DNA of 28,254 bases from a virus: the IMG/VR virus record IMGVR_UViG_3300048928_000183, positions 1-28,254 of that record. The stretch is one strand, 5' to 3'. Below are positions 13,292 to 20,496 of this stretch, piece after piece. The translations under genes were made by a program, and so were the position numbers. The notes beneath the pieces were generated by a model, which did not search any database, was not told where the DNA came from, and saw only the letters and a list, made by a program, of their open reading frames with translations. The first letter of the stretch is position 1, and each line of letters starts with the position of its first letter.

Positions 13292-15535
13292 TCATTCAAA
13301 TTCAGCCCAGTCCGGCAGCGGTTCAAAACTCATCACCAGATCACCAAAGCTGACTTTCGCCCCACGGCTTAATGCTTCTAGCTCCCAACGCTCCGCAGTG
13401 ATGCTGTGTTTCATCAATTCGCGCTCAATTTCAGGCAGGCGCGCCCGTTCTTCTCTCGTCAATCTTGCCGACGGGGCAACATCACGCCCTTTTGTTGGGT
13501 CAAAACTTCGCTGTGCCTTGCTAACTCGCGGTGTTTCTTCCCGTATGCGTGCCACAATCGCTCTCACGGCGGCTGTGTCTGTCCAGTCAATAACCCGCAG
13601 GTTGTTGGAATTGGATGCTGTAAGGTCGCTCCCAGCCTGGCTATCACGCCTATTTGCAGCCGGTTTATTTCCACCTAACCCACAGTTATTGACAGGACTC
13701 CGAGGCGCGCCGGAGGCGCTTTTTAAGGTCAAAACCTCAACGTCAACAGCGGAAGAAACGATGCGCCATTGAGTTGTACGGGTTTCATAAACGCGGGAGT
13801 CGCCGAGGTGAGGCGCAAAAATACCCACAACCTTTTTCACTTCTTCATCGTAGGCATTCAACTCGTCAGCAACGCGGCGGGCTACGCGCACAGTCTGATC
13901 GTCGCGAGGCACATTTGCACCGCCCTGGGCTGACATGTACGCCATAAAGTTACCGGCATCAGCCGCAGCGCGAACGGCTTCCACTTCTTCGTCAAAGGTT
14001 TCAGACAGACTGATGGAGCGGATACGGCGACACTCACGGTATGAACCCATGGTAGGCAGGCCGATAGGGCGAAACTGAGGAATGCGCCAGGTAGCAGCCC
14101 AGGCCGTAACAGCGGCGGCGGAATCTGTTAGTAGCTCGCCGGTTTCGTGGTCGCGCTCGCCTTCCAGCGCGTAGCCGTCGATGTTTTTTGCGATGTATTT
14201 GGCAATATAGCCAGCCGCGCCGCCACGGTTCAGGTGCTTACAGTCAAAGCGATTTTTAGCAGCGCCGCGCTCGTCACCGTCTTCTTTCATAGCGTATTTA
14301 CGCATGATATCGATCACCGGCTGACGCATGGCGGGCTTAGTGAATAACATCATGTGCCAGTGCGGCGTCGCGTCATGGTGTGGTTCCACTACCCGCATAC
14401 CGTATACAGACAAATCATTATCTTTAAACGCGGTGCGCATTTTGCTCCAGATCCCGCACAGATAACGCTGCGCATCTTTCGGGGTAAAGGCTTCCTTGTC
14501 CCAGGAGTGATTCCGCTGAACGCGTTTTTTATCGCCCTTGCCGACCATGCGGGTCGGGTGATATTTGGAAGGGGTGGTGATGGTCAGGAACATCCCGACG
14601 TCGCCATTTGCGGCAGCATATTTTTCGGTGCCGGCGATCGTGCTCATTAACTCCATACGGCGGATTTCAGGGTTTGAAATGCTCGCCATCACTTTGTCGA
14701 TCAGACTGAAACGCTCGCCGGTTTCGATGTTCTCCAGGTCGCAGCTTTTCAGGTAGTCGAGATTCGACAGGCGGCGCGCACGTACTTCACGAATAGCCTG
14801 CTTACTGGCATATGGGGAGGCGTCGCGGTTTACCTTGCCGATGGCGATCAGCAAAGACTCACGCCAACGGGTGCGCTGGCCTTTCAACTGACTTAACCAC
14901 CAATCCGGATTAACCAGACGTGACATACCGGCGATTGCGGAAACCGCATCTAATTTACCTTTGCAGTATTTCTTCCAGTACATCGGCGTGACGTTGAAAG
15001 CGCGAGCCATTCCGGCGATTTCACCGTATAGGTGGCCTTGCGTGAAAGCTGAGAAAAGCGCTGTATTATCTCCGCCGTTTTCTTCCAGCAATTGATCGCA
15101 ATAGTCTTCATAGATTTCTTTCAGTTGTCCGGCGATATCCTGCGCGAACCGGCGCAGCGGTTTGTCGCTCATGCTCGGCAGGCCATGATAGGTGTCTGCC
15201 TCAGACATGAATTTTATGGAAGCATGAAGATTCATTTCATGCGCTGAATTGACTGCATCCACACGCGGCAGAATGCTGCGCCCAAGGGTATAAACCAGAT
15301 ATTTATTTGCGGCGTGGATGCCCTGGGTTTTCAGCAGATGCGCATAGCGGCCTGTGAAAATTTCTCGCAGGTCGGTAGAGAGGTTTTTTACTCTGATTAA
15401 AACAGCTTGCCCCTGATCGTATTCATCACGGGTAAGCGGTCTTTCCAGGCCAGAAACGGCCTGGCGTGGTTTGTTCCAGGAAAACGCCCAAGCTGCGGGC
15501 GTTTCAATTTGCGGAGTGAAGCGGCTGGTCTGCAT
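13292..15535 (-). CDS. A: Replication initiation endonuclease gpA
   Basis: 747 aa (P2 gpA 761). The rolling-circle HUH motif is PHWHMML (H392, H394), and the paired catalytic tyrosines are in GYIAKYIAKN (Y443, Y447), equivalent to Y450/Y454 of P2. The gpA family blocks continue through GLPTMGSYRECRRI. It nicks its own coding sequence at the origin (13689-13709) and joins to the 5' end to start rolling-circle replication using host Rep helicase. The start overlaps the stop of the DUF3850 gene (TAATG). Last gene of the leftward early operon before the palindromes. Confidence 0.96.
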   Translation of the reverse strand: MQTSRFTPQIETPAAWAFSWNKPRQAVSGLERPLTRDEYDQGQAVLIRVKNLSTDLREIFTGRYAHLLKTQGIHAANKYLVYTLGRSILPRVDAVNSAHEMNLHASIKFMSEADTYHGLPSMSDKPLRRFAQDIAGQLKEIYEDYCDQLLEENGGDNTALFSAFTQGHLYGEIAGMARAFNVTPMYWKKYCKGKLDAVSAIAGMSRLVNPDWWLSQLKGQRTRWRESLLIAIGKVNRDASPYASKQAIREVRARRLSNLDYLKSCDLENIETGERFSLIDKVMASISNPEIRRMELMSTIAGTEKYAAANGDVGMFLTITTPSKYHPTRMVGKGDKKRVQRNHSWDKEAFTPKDAQRYLCGIWSKMRTAFKDNDLSVYGMRVVEPHHDATPHWHMMLFTKPAMRQPVIDIMRKYAMKEDGDERGAAKNRFDCKHLNRGGAAGYIAKYIAKNIDGYALEGERDHETGELLTDSAAAVTAWAATWRIPQFRPIGLPTMGSYRECRRIRSISLSETFDEEVEAVRAAADAGNFMAYMSAQGGANVPRDDQTVRVARRVADELNAYDEEVKKVVGIFAPHLGDSRVYETRTTQWRIVSSAVDVEVLTLKSASGAPRSPVNNCGLGGNKPAANRRDSQAGSDLTASNSNNLRVIDWTDTAAVRAIVARIREETPRVSKAQRSFDPTKGRDVAPSARLTREERARLPEIERELMKHSITAERWELEALSRGAKVSFGDLVMSFEPLPDWAEFE
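13689..13709 (-). other. ori: P2-type replication origin (ori nick region)
   Basis: On the minus strand the 21 bp start CGCGCCTCGGAGTCCTGTCA and add one A. As far as I recall this is identical to the P2 origin where gpA nicks, and likewise lies inside the 3' part of gene A. It is flanked by a GC-rich inverted element (GCGCCTCCGGCGCG, about 13702-13718), which could form a hairpin. The codons here give SGAPRSPVNNC in a variable linker of gpA, so the DNA sequence rather than the protein seems to be conserved. Confidence 0.85.
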
Positions 15536-15837
15536 TACTTAGAAGACCCGCCAGGGCGTGCTACTGGGAAACACTTCAGAGATGGCAGATCAATACTCAG
15601 AAGCACATACCCAGGTGCATACTCAGTGACATTCGCAATATGCTGAATTATGACGACACAGGAGCGCCCCGTGTAACTACCCAAATTATCTTCACCGCGC
15701 ACCCATTCTTTCAAAATAATGGAATCACCCACCTGATAGTCATGGTCATTTTTTCGCAACTCCGCCTTTTTGACGCCACTACATACCGCACTGAAATATT
15801 CCGGTAGTATTTTTAATTCATGAGTCAAATAAGTCAT
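15535..15837 (-). CDS. DUF3850 (ASCH-like) protein
   Basis: 100 aa. LTHELKILPEYFSAVCSGVKKAELRKND, YQVGDSIILKEW and YTGRSCVVIIQHI form the DUF3850 pattern, an ASCH/PUA-like small fold thought to bind RNA or modified nucleotides. It starts on the Dam stop (TAATG) and its stop overlaps the gene A start (TAATG), so it is translationally coupled on both sides. Role unknown; a small regulator of early mRNA is one possibility. Confidence 0.85.
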   Translation of the reverse strand: MTYLTHELKILPEYFSAVCSGVKKAELRKNDHDYQVGDSIILKEWVRGEDNLGSYTGRSCVVIIQHIANVTEYAPGYVLLSIDLPSLKCFPVARPGGSSK

Positions 15838-16703
15838 TATTCAGCCCCTTCGGTTTCTTCTTCACGAACCAGAGGAAGGTATTGCGGATTTTCTGGTGTG
15901 AGTTTGGCGATGATTTCAGGGGCTGTTTTGATACTGCCAGCAGCAGCACCAACGGAGCGCGGAGCATCAAACGCAGTAATATCAAATTTACCGTAAAGGC
16001 CACGCGCTTCGCGGGTGTCTGAATTTGATGCGATCACTGGATAGCTGCGCTCAGCCAGTGCGAGCAAGTTCGCACTCAGTTGCTCATGTTCAAGCTTGCC
16101 AAAACAGGCGGGAGCATAGCCTGTGAAATTTGCGGAGGTAGACGCAGGCAGGTAAGGCGGATCACAATAAATAACGTCACCAGGCTGAACCATTGTCAGG
16201 GCTTCATCAAAAGAGCAGCAGATGAAAGTTGCCCGCTTCGCTTTTTCGGCGAACGCACGGATCTCGGCTTCGGGGAAATAGACTTTTTTATATTTCCCAT
16301 ATGGAGTATTAAAATCACCGCTAAGGTTATAACGACATAATCCGTTATAACAATGACGATTCAAATAAAGAAAAAGAACCGCGTGCGTAAAAAGGCAGGA
16401 TGGATTTAAATTAAAGGCATGCCGGACTTCATAATAAGTAGTTTCAATGTTAGCTACTTTGAAAAACTCCTTTGCACCAAATATAAATTCTTCTGGCTCT
16501 TTTTTAATAATGTTATACATGTTGATTAAATCAACATTAATATCTGAAATCAGATATTCGTCATAATCGGTATTCATCATTACAGCACAGGAACCCGCAA
16601 ACGGCTCAACCAACCGACGACCTACTGGCAGATGTTGTTTTAAAATATCCATGATGCGGACTTTAGAACCCGCCCATTTCAGCATAGTGCGCATTTGTTC
16701 CAT
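15837..16703 (-). CDS. dam: Dam-like DNA adenine methyltransferase
   Basis: 288 aa. D12-class N6-adenine methylase of Dam type: LKWAGSK (8-14) and EPFAGSCAVM (33-42, SAM binding), YLISDIN, FLYLNRHCYNGLCRYN, and DPPY at 181-184. Similarity to Dam suggests GATC methylation, which P2-family early regions often encode in this position. Preceded by TraR-like protein after a 79-bp gap. With the second methylase at 12529 the phage encodes two adenine methylases, presumably with different sites. More AT-rich around 16300-16600 than flanking genes. Confidence 0.93.
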   Translation of the reverse strand: MEQMRTMLKWAGSKVRIMDILKQHLPVGRRLVEPFAGSCAVMMNTDYDEYLISDINVDLINMYNIIKKEPEEFIFGAKEFFKVANIETTYYEVRHAFNLNPSCLFTHAVLFLYLNRHCYNGLCRYNLSGDFNTPYGKYKKVYFPEAEIRAFAEKAKRATFICCSFDEALTMVQPGDVIYCDPPYLPASTSANFTGYAPACFGKLEHEQLSANLLALAERSYPVIASNSDTREARGLYGKFDITAFDAPRSVGAAAGSIKTAPEIIAKLTPENPQYLPLVREEETEGAE

Positions 16704-16782
16704 TACATGCCGCCTTTAATATCTAAGAATAAAAAGCGGGCATTTATACCCGCGAGCGCGATCAGTACTACCGAGAAAATCA

Positions 16783-17007
16783 TCATTGGTTTTCTCGATA
16801 ATGTTTGGCATTGAGTTCAGCAAGTTCTTTGCAGTACACGCACAGCTCAACACCTGGCAGAGCTGCGCGGCGTTCTTCGGGAATAGGTCGGTCACAGTCC
16901 AGGCAGAACATGGCAGAAACACCCGCAACAGGGGCGCGGGCGGCTTGGATTTGTGCAGCCAGAATCAGGTCTGCGCGTTCCTGGGCGGTATCAATGACAT
17001 CAGCCAT
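16783..17007 (-). CDS. TraR/DksA-family zinc finger protein
   Basis: 74 aa. Four cysteines in C35-x2-C38 and C56-x2-C59 (FCLDC ... LCVYC) with an N-terminal helix starting MADVIDTAQERAD, the layout of short TraR/DksA proteins such as P2 orf82. These bind in the RNA polymerase secondary channel and change transcription in a DksA/ppGpp-like way. Start overlaps the upstream gene's stop by 8 nt. Confidence 0.93.
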   Translation of the reverse strand: MADVIDTAQERADLILAAQIQAARAPVAGVSAMFCLDCDRPIPEERRAALPGVELCVYCKELAELNAKHYRENQ

Positions 17008-17341
17008 GTGACACCTCCGGCTGTTGCAGTTTTACCAGGGCAGCAAATACCAGATCAGCAGCGCGGTTGTACTCATTGCGCATTGATGCCGCGCTGGTGA
17101 TTTTCTTAGCCCATATAGCGCGATCAACACAGCGATTGATGAATTCGGTAGCGAGGGAAAACCTCAACTGAAACACAGCCAGCGTGGAGCAATACTGTGT
17201 ACGGGTTTCTTTATCCGTCTTGATTTCAGCCAGAATCAGGTCGCCGTTCTTTTTAGGGATGATGGTGAACGCCAGATCGATATCAATGCGCTTTGCCATT
17301 GCTTCCGCCATTTCTGGCGTGGCTTCTTCATGTTTCATCAT
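17000..17341 (-). CDS. Early-region hypothetical protein (DUF5405-like)
   Basis: 113 aa, starts MMKHEEATPEMAEAMAKRID. The central block LAFTIIPKKNGDLILAEIKTDKET followed by helices recalls the DUF5405 family found in P2-like early operons, but the match is from memory and moderate. No membrane segment or cysteine motif. Start touches the stop of the DUF2732 gene and the end overlaps the TraR-like gene. Function unknown. Confidence 0.8.
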   Translation of the reverse strand: MMKHEEATPEMAEAMAKRIDIDLAFTIIPKKNGDLILAEIKTDKETRTQYCSTLAVFQLRFSLATEFINRCVDRAIWAKKITSAASMRNEYNRAADLVFAALVKLQQPEVSHG

Positions 17342-17619
17342 TAGTGCAGGTCTCCCGCTTCATTTTGAATGCGGATGGCTTCCTGGCGTAATGCTTCGGC
17401 AGCTTCGATTCCGGTCATTTCTTTTTGGATGATGAAACATGCGATAGCTTCCAGGCGGGAGGCAAACACCTGCGCACGATTGCCACGTTCTTCATTACGT
17501 GCAGCATTGAGCATTAAGGTCAGCTCACCGGTGTAATCACCCTCAGCCGAACCCATATCAAAACCGACAACAGGCAAACCAGCAAAGCCGATTCGGGATT
17601 TATTAATCATTTCTTTCAT
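17341..17619 (-). CDS. DUF2732-family early protein
   Basis: 92 aa. The segment ARNEERGNRAQVFASRLEAIA...EAAEALRQEA is the DUF2732 signature seen in P2/186 early genes. Likely all-helical in its second half. Good ribosome site (AGGAG, about 8 nt). A GGGCA-AAAAAA-TGCCC hairpin sits in the 67-bp gap upstream (17640-17655). Function unknown. Confidence 0.87.
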   Translation of the reverse strand: MKEMINKSRIGFAGLPVVGFDMGSAEGDYTGELTLMLNAARNEERGNRAQVFASRLEAIACFIIQKEMTGIEAAEALRQEAIRIQNEAGDLH

Positions 17620-17686
17620 GTATAAAACTCCTGTTTTTGGGCAAAAAAATGCCCGGCGGGTTTACGCCTATTAATTTGAATTCGGG

Positions 17687-17995
17687 TTAGTGCTTAATAT
17701 TTATTCTGCAATCATCTTCACTGATAAATTTCGGCAGGGTCTCAGTTAATCCCAGTAAAGAATTTAGCGCCGCAACCACTTGACGCCTTTCAGTCGGCGT
17801 TAATTCTGCAAACTTCATTTCAACATGGCGGCTTTTCAGGCCAGCATGAAAGCAGATTGTTTTACGCATATGCAGCGGCTGACTATCAAATGTTTCCTGC
17901 GCTACATTCTTTTTGTGTTCCAACATCTCTTTAATTTTAGAAAGATGCTTTTTGCCTATCTGAATATGTTCTTCATTTCCTAAAAACATAAACAC
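17687..17995 (-). CDS. Early-region hypothetical protein (102 aa)
   Basis: 102 aa starting MFMFLGNEEHIQIGK, with GAGGTG 3-4 nt before the ATG. Lysine-rich helix at 15-32, then MRKTICFHAGLKSRHVEMKF and a helix LTPTERRQVVAALNSLLGL. I do not recognise the family; by position it corresponds to the small genes after fil in phage 186 (CP78-CP79 region). Cytoplasmic and basic to neutral. Starts one base after the stop of the Fil-like ORF. Confidence 0.78.
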   Translation of the reverse strand: MFMFLGNEEHIQIGKKHLSKIKEMLEHKKNVAQETFDSQPLHMRKTICFHAGLKSRHVEMKFAELTPTERRQVVAALNSLLGLTETLPKFISEDDCRINIKH

Positions 17996-17996
17996 C

Positions 17997-18167
17997 TCAA
18001 CTAAACAGGCGCTTTAAAAGCGGCTTTGAATTTCTCACCGCCTGCGGGGCAGTGGCTTTTGATAATGAAGGACTCCAGCGCTTTCCACCTGGCAGCTCAA
18101 TGCAACCATGGCCGAAATGGCGTGAAGGGCTTTGCTGTTTTAGCAGCGGAGCAATTGAGATCACCAT
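17997..18167 (-). CDS. Fil-like small early protein (56 aa)
   Basis: 56 codons from ATG 18167, 2 bp after the CII stop, to a stop at 17997-17999, 1 bp before the next gene: it exactly fills the gap. The block LLKQQSPSRHFGHGCIELPGGKRW resembles the phage filamentation protein Fil family, and in phage 186 fil directly follows cII. The C-terminus is basic (KPLLKRLFS). Fil causes host filamentation and delays cell division when expressed in 186. Family call is from memory and position. Confidence 0.72.
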   Translation of the reverse strand: MVISIAPLLKQQSPSRHFGHGCIELPGGKRWSPSLSKATAPQAVRNSKPLLKRLFS

Positions 18168-18169
18168 GT

Positions 18170-18676
18170 TTAGACCATCCCGTTAGTGGCAACACTTGCG
18201 ACAGCACCAACAACAGAGGCCAGAGCGGGTGAAGCTTCTACGCGCCCCTGCATCGCTAAGCCGATTAGCGAAAGATGGCGAATGCCTGCATTCACACTTT
18301 CGATAATTGAGTTTTTAACCTGACGTGTCTGCCGTTCCGGCGATGCCGCACCCGCAGCAACTGAACCCAGGGCAGCAGTGGCGTGAAGTGTGTAGGTAGC
18401 AATATTGTCCTCGGCCAACTCATTTACCGGTACGGCAGGCATACATTTCATCTGTGCCAGCAGCCCATCGATCAGAGTTGGGTCTTCGGTGACATCCGTG
18501 ATCACGGCAATTTCAATGACGGTGAGCTGATGCACCTGATCGGGATTCAGCTTGTTACGCAGGGTCTGTTCTTTCATTCCAATAGTGCGAGCCAGTTTTG
18601 ACAGGTTGTGACGAACTGAAAAAGCGCGGCATGCGTTATCAAAATGCGGCTGGTTGGAAACCTGGAAATCAAACAT
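18170..18676 (-). CDS. Phage regulatory protein of the CII (CP76) family
   Basis: 168 aa with a strong ribosome site (AAGGAG). The N-terminal HTH-like part is FSVRHNLSKLARTIGMKEQTLRNKLNPDQ (about 19-47), followed by LTVIEIAVITDVTEDPTLIDGLLAQ; the hydrophobic Ala-rich C-terminus (ASPALASVVGAVASVAT) is typical of the CP76/186 CII group, which also holds similar P2 early proteins. In 186, CII establishes lysogeny by activating a promoter for cI; the same place in P2 holds replication gene B. Which role applies here is unresolved. Confidence 0.88.
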   Translation of the reverse strand: MFDFQVSNQPHFDNACRAFSVRHNLSKLARTIGMKEQTLRNKLNPDQVHQLTVIEIAVITDVTEDPTLIDGLLAQMKCMPAVPVNELAEDNIATYTLHATAALGSVAAGAASPERQTRQVKNSIIESVNAGIRHLSLIGLAMQGRVEASPALASVVGAVASVATNGMV

Positions 18677-18730
18677 GTTTACTCCTTAAAACTCACTTAA
18701 TGTGAATACATGTTGAAATTTGCAAACTGG

Positions 18731-18955
18731 TTACGCGCCAACGTATTTGCAATTAAGACCCTGCTGCAATAAACGAGCACGGAAGGCGACCATGTTGATA
18801 CGGGCGGCACCGCCTTCTTTTTGACGTGGTGCCAGAAGTAACTCACCGTCGGCCGCCATACGCTTCACGCTTGAAAGGCTATATCCATATTGAAAGGCAA
18901 ACTCCTCATAAGTCATCAGCTCTTTGCCTGACGGGATTGCAATTTGATTGTTCAT
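18731..18955 (-). CDS. Cox/Apl-like excisionase and early repressor
   Basis: 74 aa. LMTYEEFAFQYGYSLSSVKRMAADGELLLAPRQKEGGAARINMVAFRARLL has the winged-helix pattern of P2 Cox (PYQEFAKLIGKS... RAGEY... LPAW) and 186 Apl. It is the first gene of the leftward early operon, divergent from the CI repressor, as expected. Cox-type proteins repress the lysogenic promoter and direct excision at attP. No strong ribosome site is visible close to the ATG (GGAG about 11 nt upstream). Confidence 0.83.
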   Translation of the reverse strand: MNNQIAIPSGKELMTYEEFAFQYGYSLSSVKRMAADGELLLAPRQKEGGAARINMVAFRARLLQQGLNCKYVGA

Positions 18956-19019
18956 CTATCATGATCTCCGGTTAACAGTGTTTTTGGTGTCACCTCGTTC
19001 CACGCGAGATGATTTTGCT

Positions 19020-19048
19020 AATTTAGATCACTTTATGGGTTTTGTAAA
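19020..19048 (-). promoter_or_regulatory. Leftward early lytic promoter
   Basis: On the minus strand TTTACA (19048-19043), 17 bp, then TAAATT (19025-19020): five and four matches to the -35 and -10 consensus at ideal spacing, about 60 bp before the Cox/Apl-like start. The -35 lies inside the palindrome 19035-19054, as expected of a repressor-controlled lytic promoter. Confidence 0.65.
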
Positions 19049-19054
19049 ACTCAT
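19035..19054. promoter_or_regulatory. Operator-like palindrome in the immunity region
   Basis: ATG-g-GTTTT-gt-AAAAC-t-CAT: a 20-bp inverted repeat with 8 of 9 arm positions paired, overlapping the -35 of the leftward promoter and lying 23 bp before the CI start. Probably a CI or Cox binding site. A short GGTGTCACC palindrome is at about 18987-18995 in the same gap. Confidence 0.6.
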
Positions 19055-19077
19055 ATTTGTAATTCCATGGAGGCGTA

Positions 19078-19959
19078 ATGTCGCCAATTACTCATGATGC
19101 TAGGCAAGTTCTTGAAAGAATTCTGTTTTCATATGGCATAACAACACAAAAAGAGCTTAGCGAATTGCTTGGTTTACCCTCCAGCAACATTAGTAACTGG
19201 ATGCAACGCGGAAGTATTCCAGGAAATGTGATCATAAATTGCGCTTTGGCAACCGGTACCGACCTTCAATGGTTAGTCACGGGAGAGTTTGCAGATTCAA
19301 ATCAGAACTCTTCAGAAGAGCAAGCCGGTCTATCCAAATCCAATGTCAGCGGGAAAAAGCTATACGATCTGATTTTGGCTTCAGGTGGAAAGGAAGCGAT
19401 AAATAGAATTTTGAGAGCGCATGGTTTCTCGATGCAGAAAGAACTTGGCGAGCGTTATGGCTTATCACCCGGCACTATTAGCACCTGGATTAGACGCGAT
19501 TTTTTCCCCGCCGAGGTTGTGATTGCTACTGCATTAGATACCCAGGCGTCTCTGCGTTGGCTTGCAACCGGCACCGGTAAAATGCGCACCGGAACTGTTG
19601 CCAATACCAGCACTGATTCTGAGTGCGATGATATTCCGCAGATTAAAAGAATGTCACTTATAGATGGCACCCTTATTGATGCCGGTATTTGCAAAATGGA
19701 TCCGTTCTTTCTTGAAGGTGAAATTATTGAAGCCGTTCATTTGGTTAAGGGGTCAATGTCATGGTTAGTGGATTTTGGCAATCAAAACGGCGGTAATGGT
19801 CGATGGCTATTAAATATTGATGGGGAGCTAGATATATATGATGTTGCCCGTATCCCTGGAAATAAACTTAGCGTCAATGGCCTAACAATAAACTTTGAAT
19901 GCAATATCAATGATGTTGAATTTAGAGGCAAGGTTTTATCAACAACCATTAGAAATTAA
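19078..19959 (+). CDS. CI-type repressor with two tandem HTH domains
   Basis: 293 aa; the start has GGAGG 4 nt upstream. Residues 11-71 (VLERILFSYG...QWLVTGEF) and 107-167 (AINRILRAHG...RWLATGTG) are two copies of the CI-repressor N-terminal HTH domain, identical at about 26 of 61 positions without gaps. Residues 188-293 match the 186 CI C-terminal oligomerisation domain (IKRMSLIDGTLID, GRWLLNIDGELDIYDVARIPGNKLSV, INFECNINDVEFRGKV). 186 CI has one such HTH and 192 aa, so this protein has an extra DNA-binding unit of about 100 aa. It should maintain lysogeny by repressing the divergent early promoter. No Ala/Cys-Gly LexA-type cleavage site is evident, consistent with control by an antirepressor. 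Confidence 0.93.
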   Translation: MSPITHDARQVLERILFSYGITTQKELSELLGLPSSNISNWMQRGSIPGNVIINCALATGTDLQWLVTGEFADSNQNSSEEQAGLSKSNVSGKKLYDLILASGGKEAINRILRAHGFSMQKELGERYGLSPGTISTWIRRDFFPAEVVIATALDTQASLRWLATGTGKMRTGTVANTSTDSECDDIPQIKRMSLIDGTLIDAGICKMDPFFLEGEIIEAVHLVKGSMSWLVDFGNQNGGNGRWLLNIDGELDIYDVARIPGNKLSVNGLTINFECNINDVEFRGKVLSTTIRN

Positions 19960-19994
19960 AAATAATTCCTAAATTACAATCCACAGGAGCATTA

Positions 19995-20396
19995 ATGAAA
20001 AGGAAAGTAGCAGCATTACTGTTTTTCACAGCATTTACCGCATCAGCCGCACCATCTCATAACGTGGCTAAGTTGCAGAAATCGCTTAATTCGTGGCAGC
20101 CACTTTCAATAATTGAAGATAACAATGTTATTACAATTACCATGAAAGAAGCTCAAATCACCCCTGAATTTTACGACATGATTGCACCTAATGGAGTTTG
20201 TTCAGCACTATGGATGGATTCCCCAAAAAGCACCTTATTCCAAGGCATCAAAGAGATTCGCGTACTTAATAAATTCAATGCTTTTGGTTACGTCCTGGAA
20301 ACACCACGCGCTATATGCGACGAAGCTGGTAAAGCACAACCTAAAGAATCTAAAGTATTAATCCTATCTAAAACACGTTTGTTCATGGGTAAATAG
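19995..20396 (+). CDS. Secreted hypothetical protein, lysogenic cargo
   Basis: 133 aa. N-terminal signal peptide MKRKVAALLFFTAFTASAAP with a likely cleavage after ASA. The mature domain has two cysteines (GVCSAL and RAICDE), which may form a disulphide in the periplasm. Ribosome site CAGGAG, start 36 bp after the CI stop, so it is probably co-transcribed with the repressor and expressed in the lysogen. AT-rich. No family recognised. A hairpin GCCTCC-N10-GGAGGC follows at about 20405-20426. Confidence 0.82.
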   Translation: MKRKVAALLFFTAFTASAAPSHNVAKLQKSLNSWQPLSIIEDNNVITITMKEAQITPEFYDMIAPNGVCSALWMDSPKSTLFQGIKEIRVLNKFNAFGYVLETPRAICDEAGKAQPKESKVLILSKTRLFMGK

Positions 20397-20403
20397 TAAA
20401 GTT

Positions 20404-20427
20404 GGCCTCCGGTTACTGCTGGAGGCT
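20404..20427 (+). terminator. Possible weak terminator after the secreted-protein gene
   Basis: GGCCTCC-ggttactgct-GGAGGCTC forms a 6-7 bp GC-rich stem between the secreted-protein gene and int. It lacks a T-run, so at most it reduces read-through into int. Confidence 0.35.
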
Positions 20428-20496
20428 CATATCTCATAGTCATTAAGCCATTCTCATTTAGACATATATCAAATTGCTCACAGTGGTGAATATATA

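Noticed and set aside
18170-18676. Calling this gene P2 replication gene B
   Set aside because: Position fits B, but the sequence is of the broad CP76/CII family and the region is otherwise 186-like; the neutral family name is safer.
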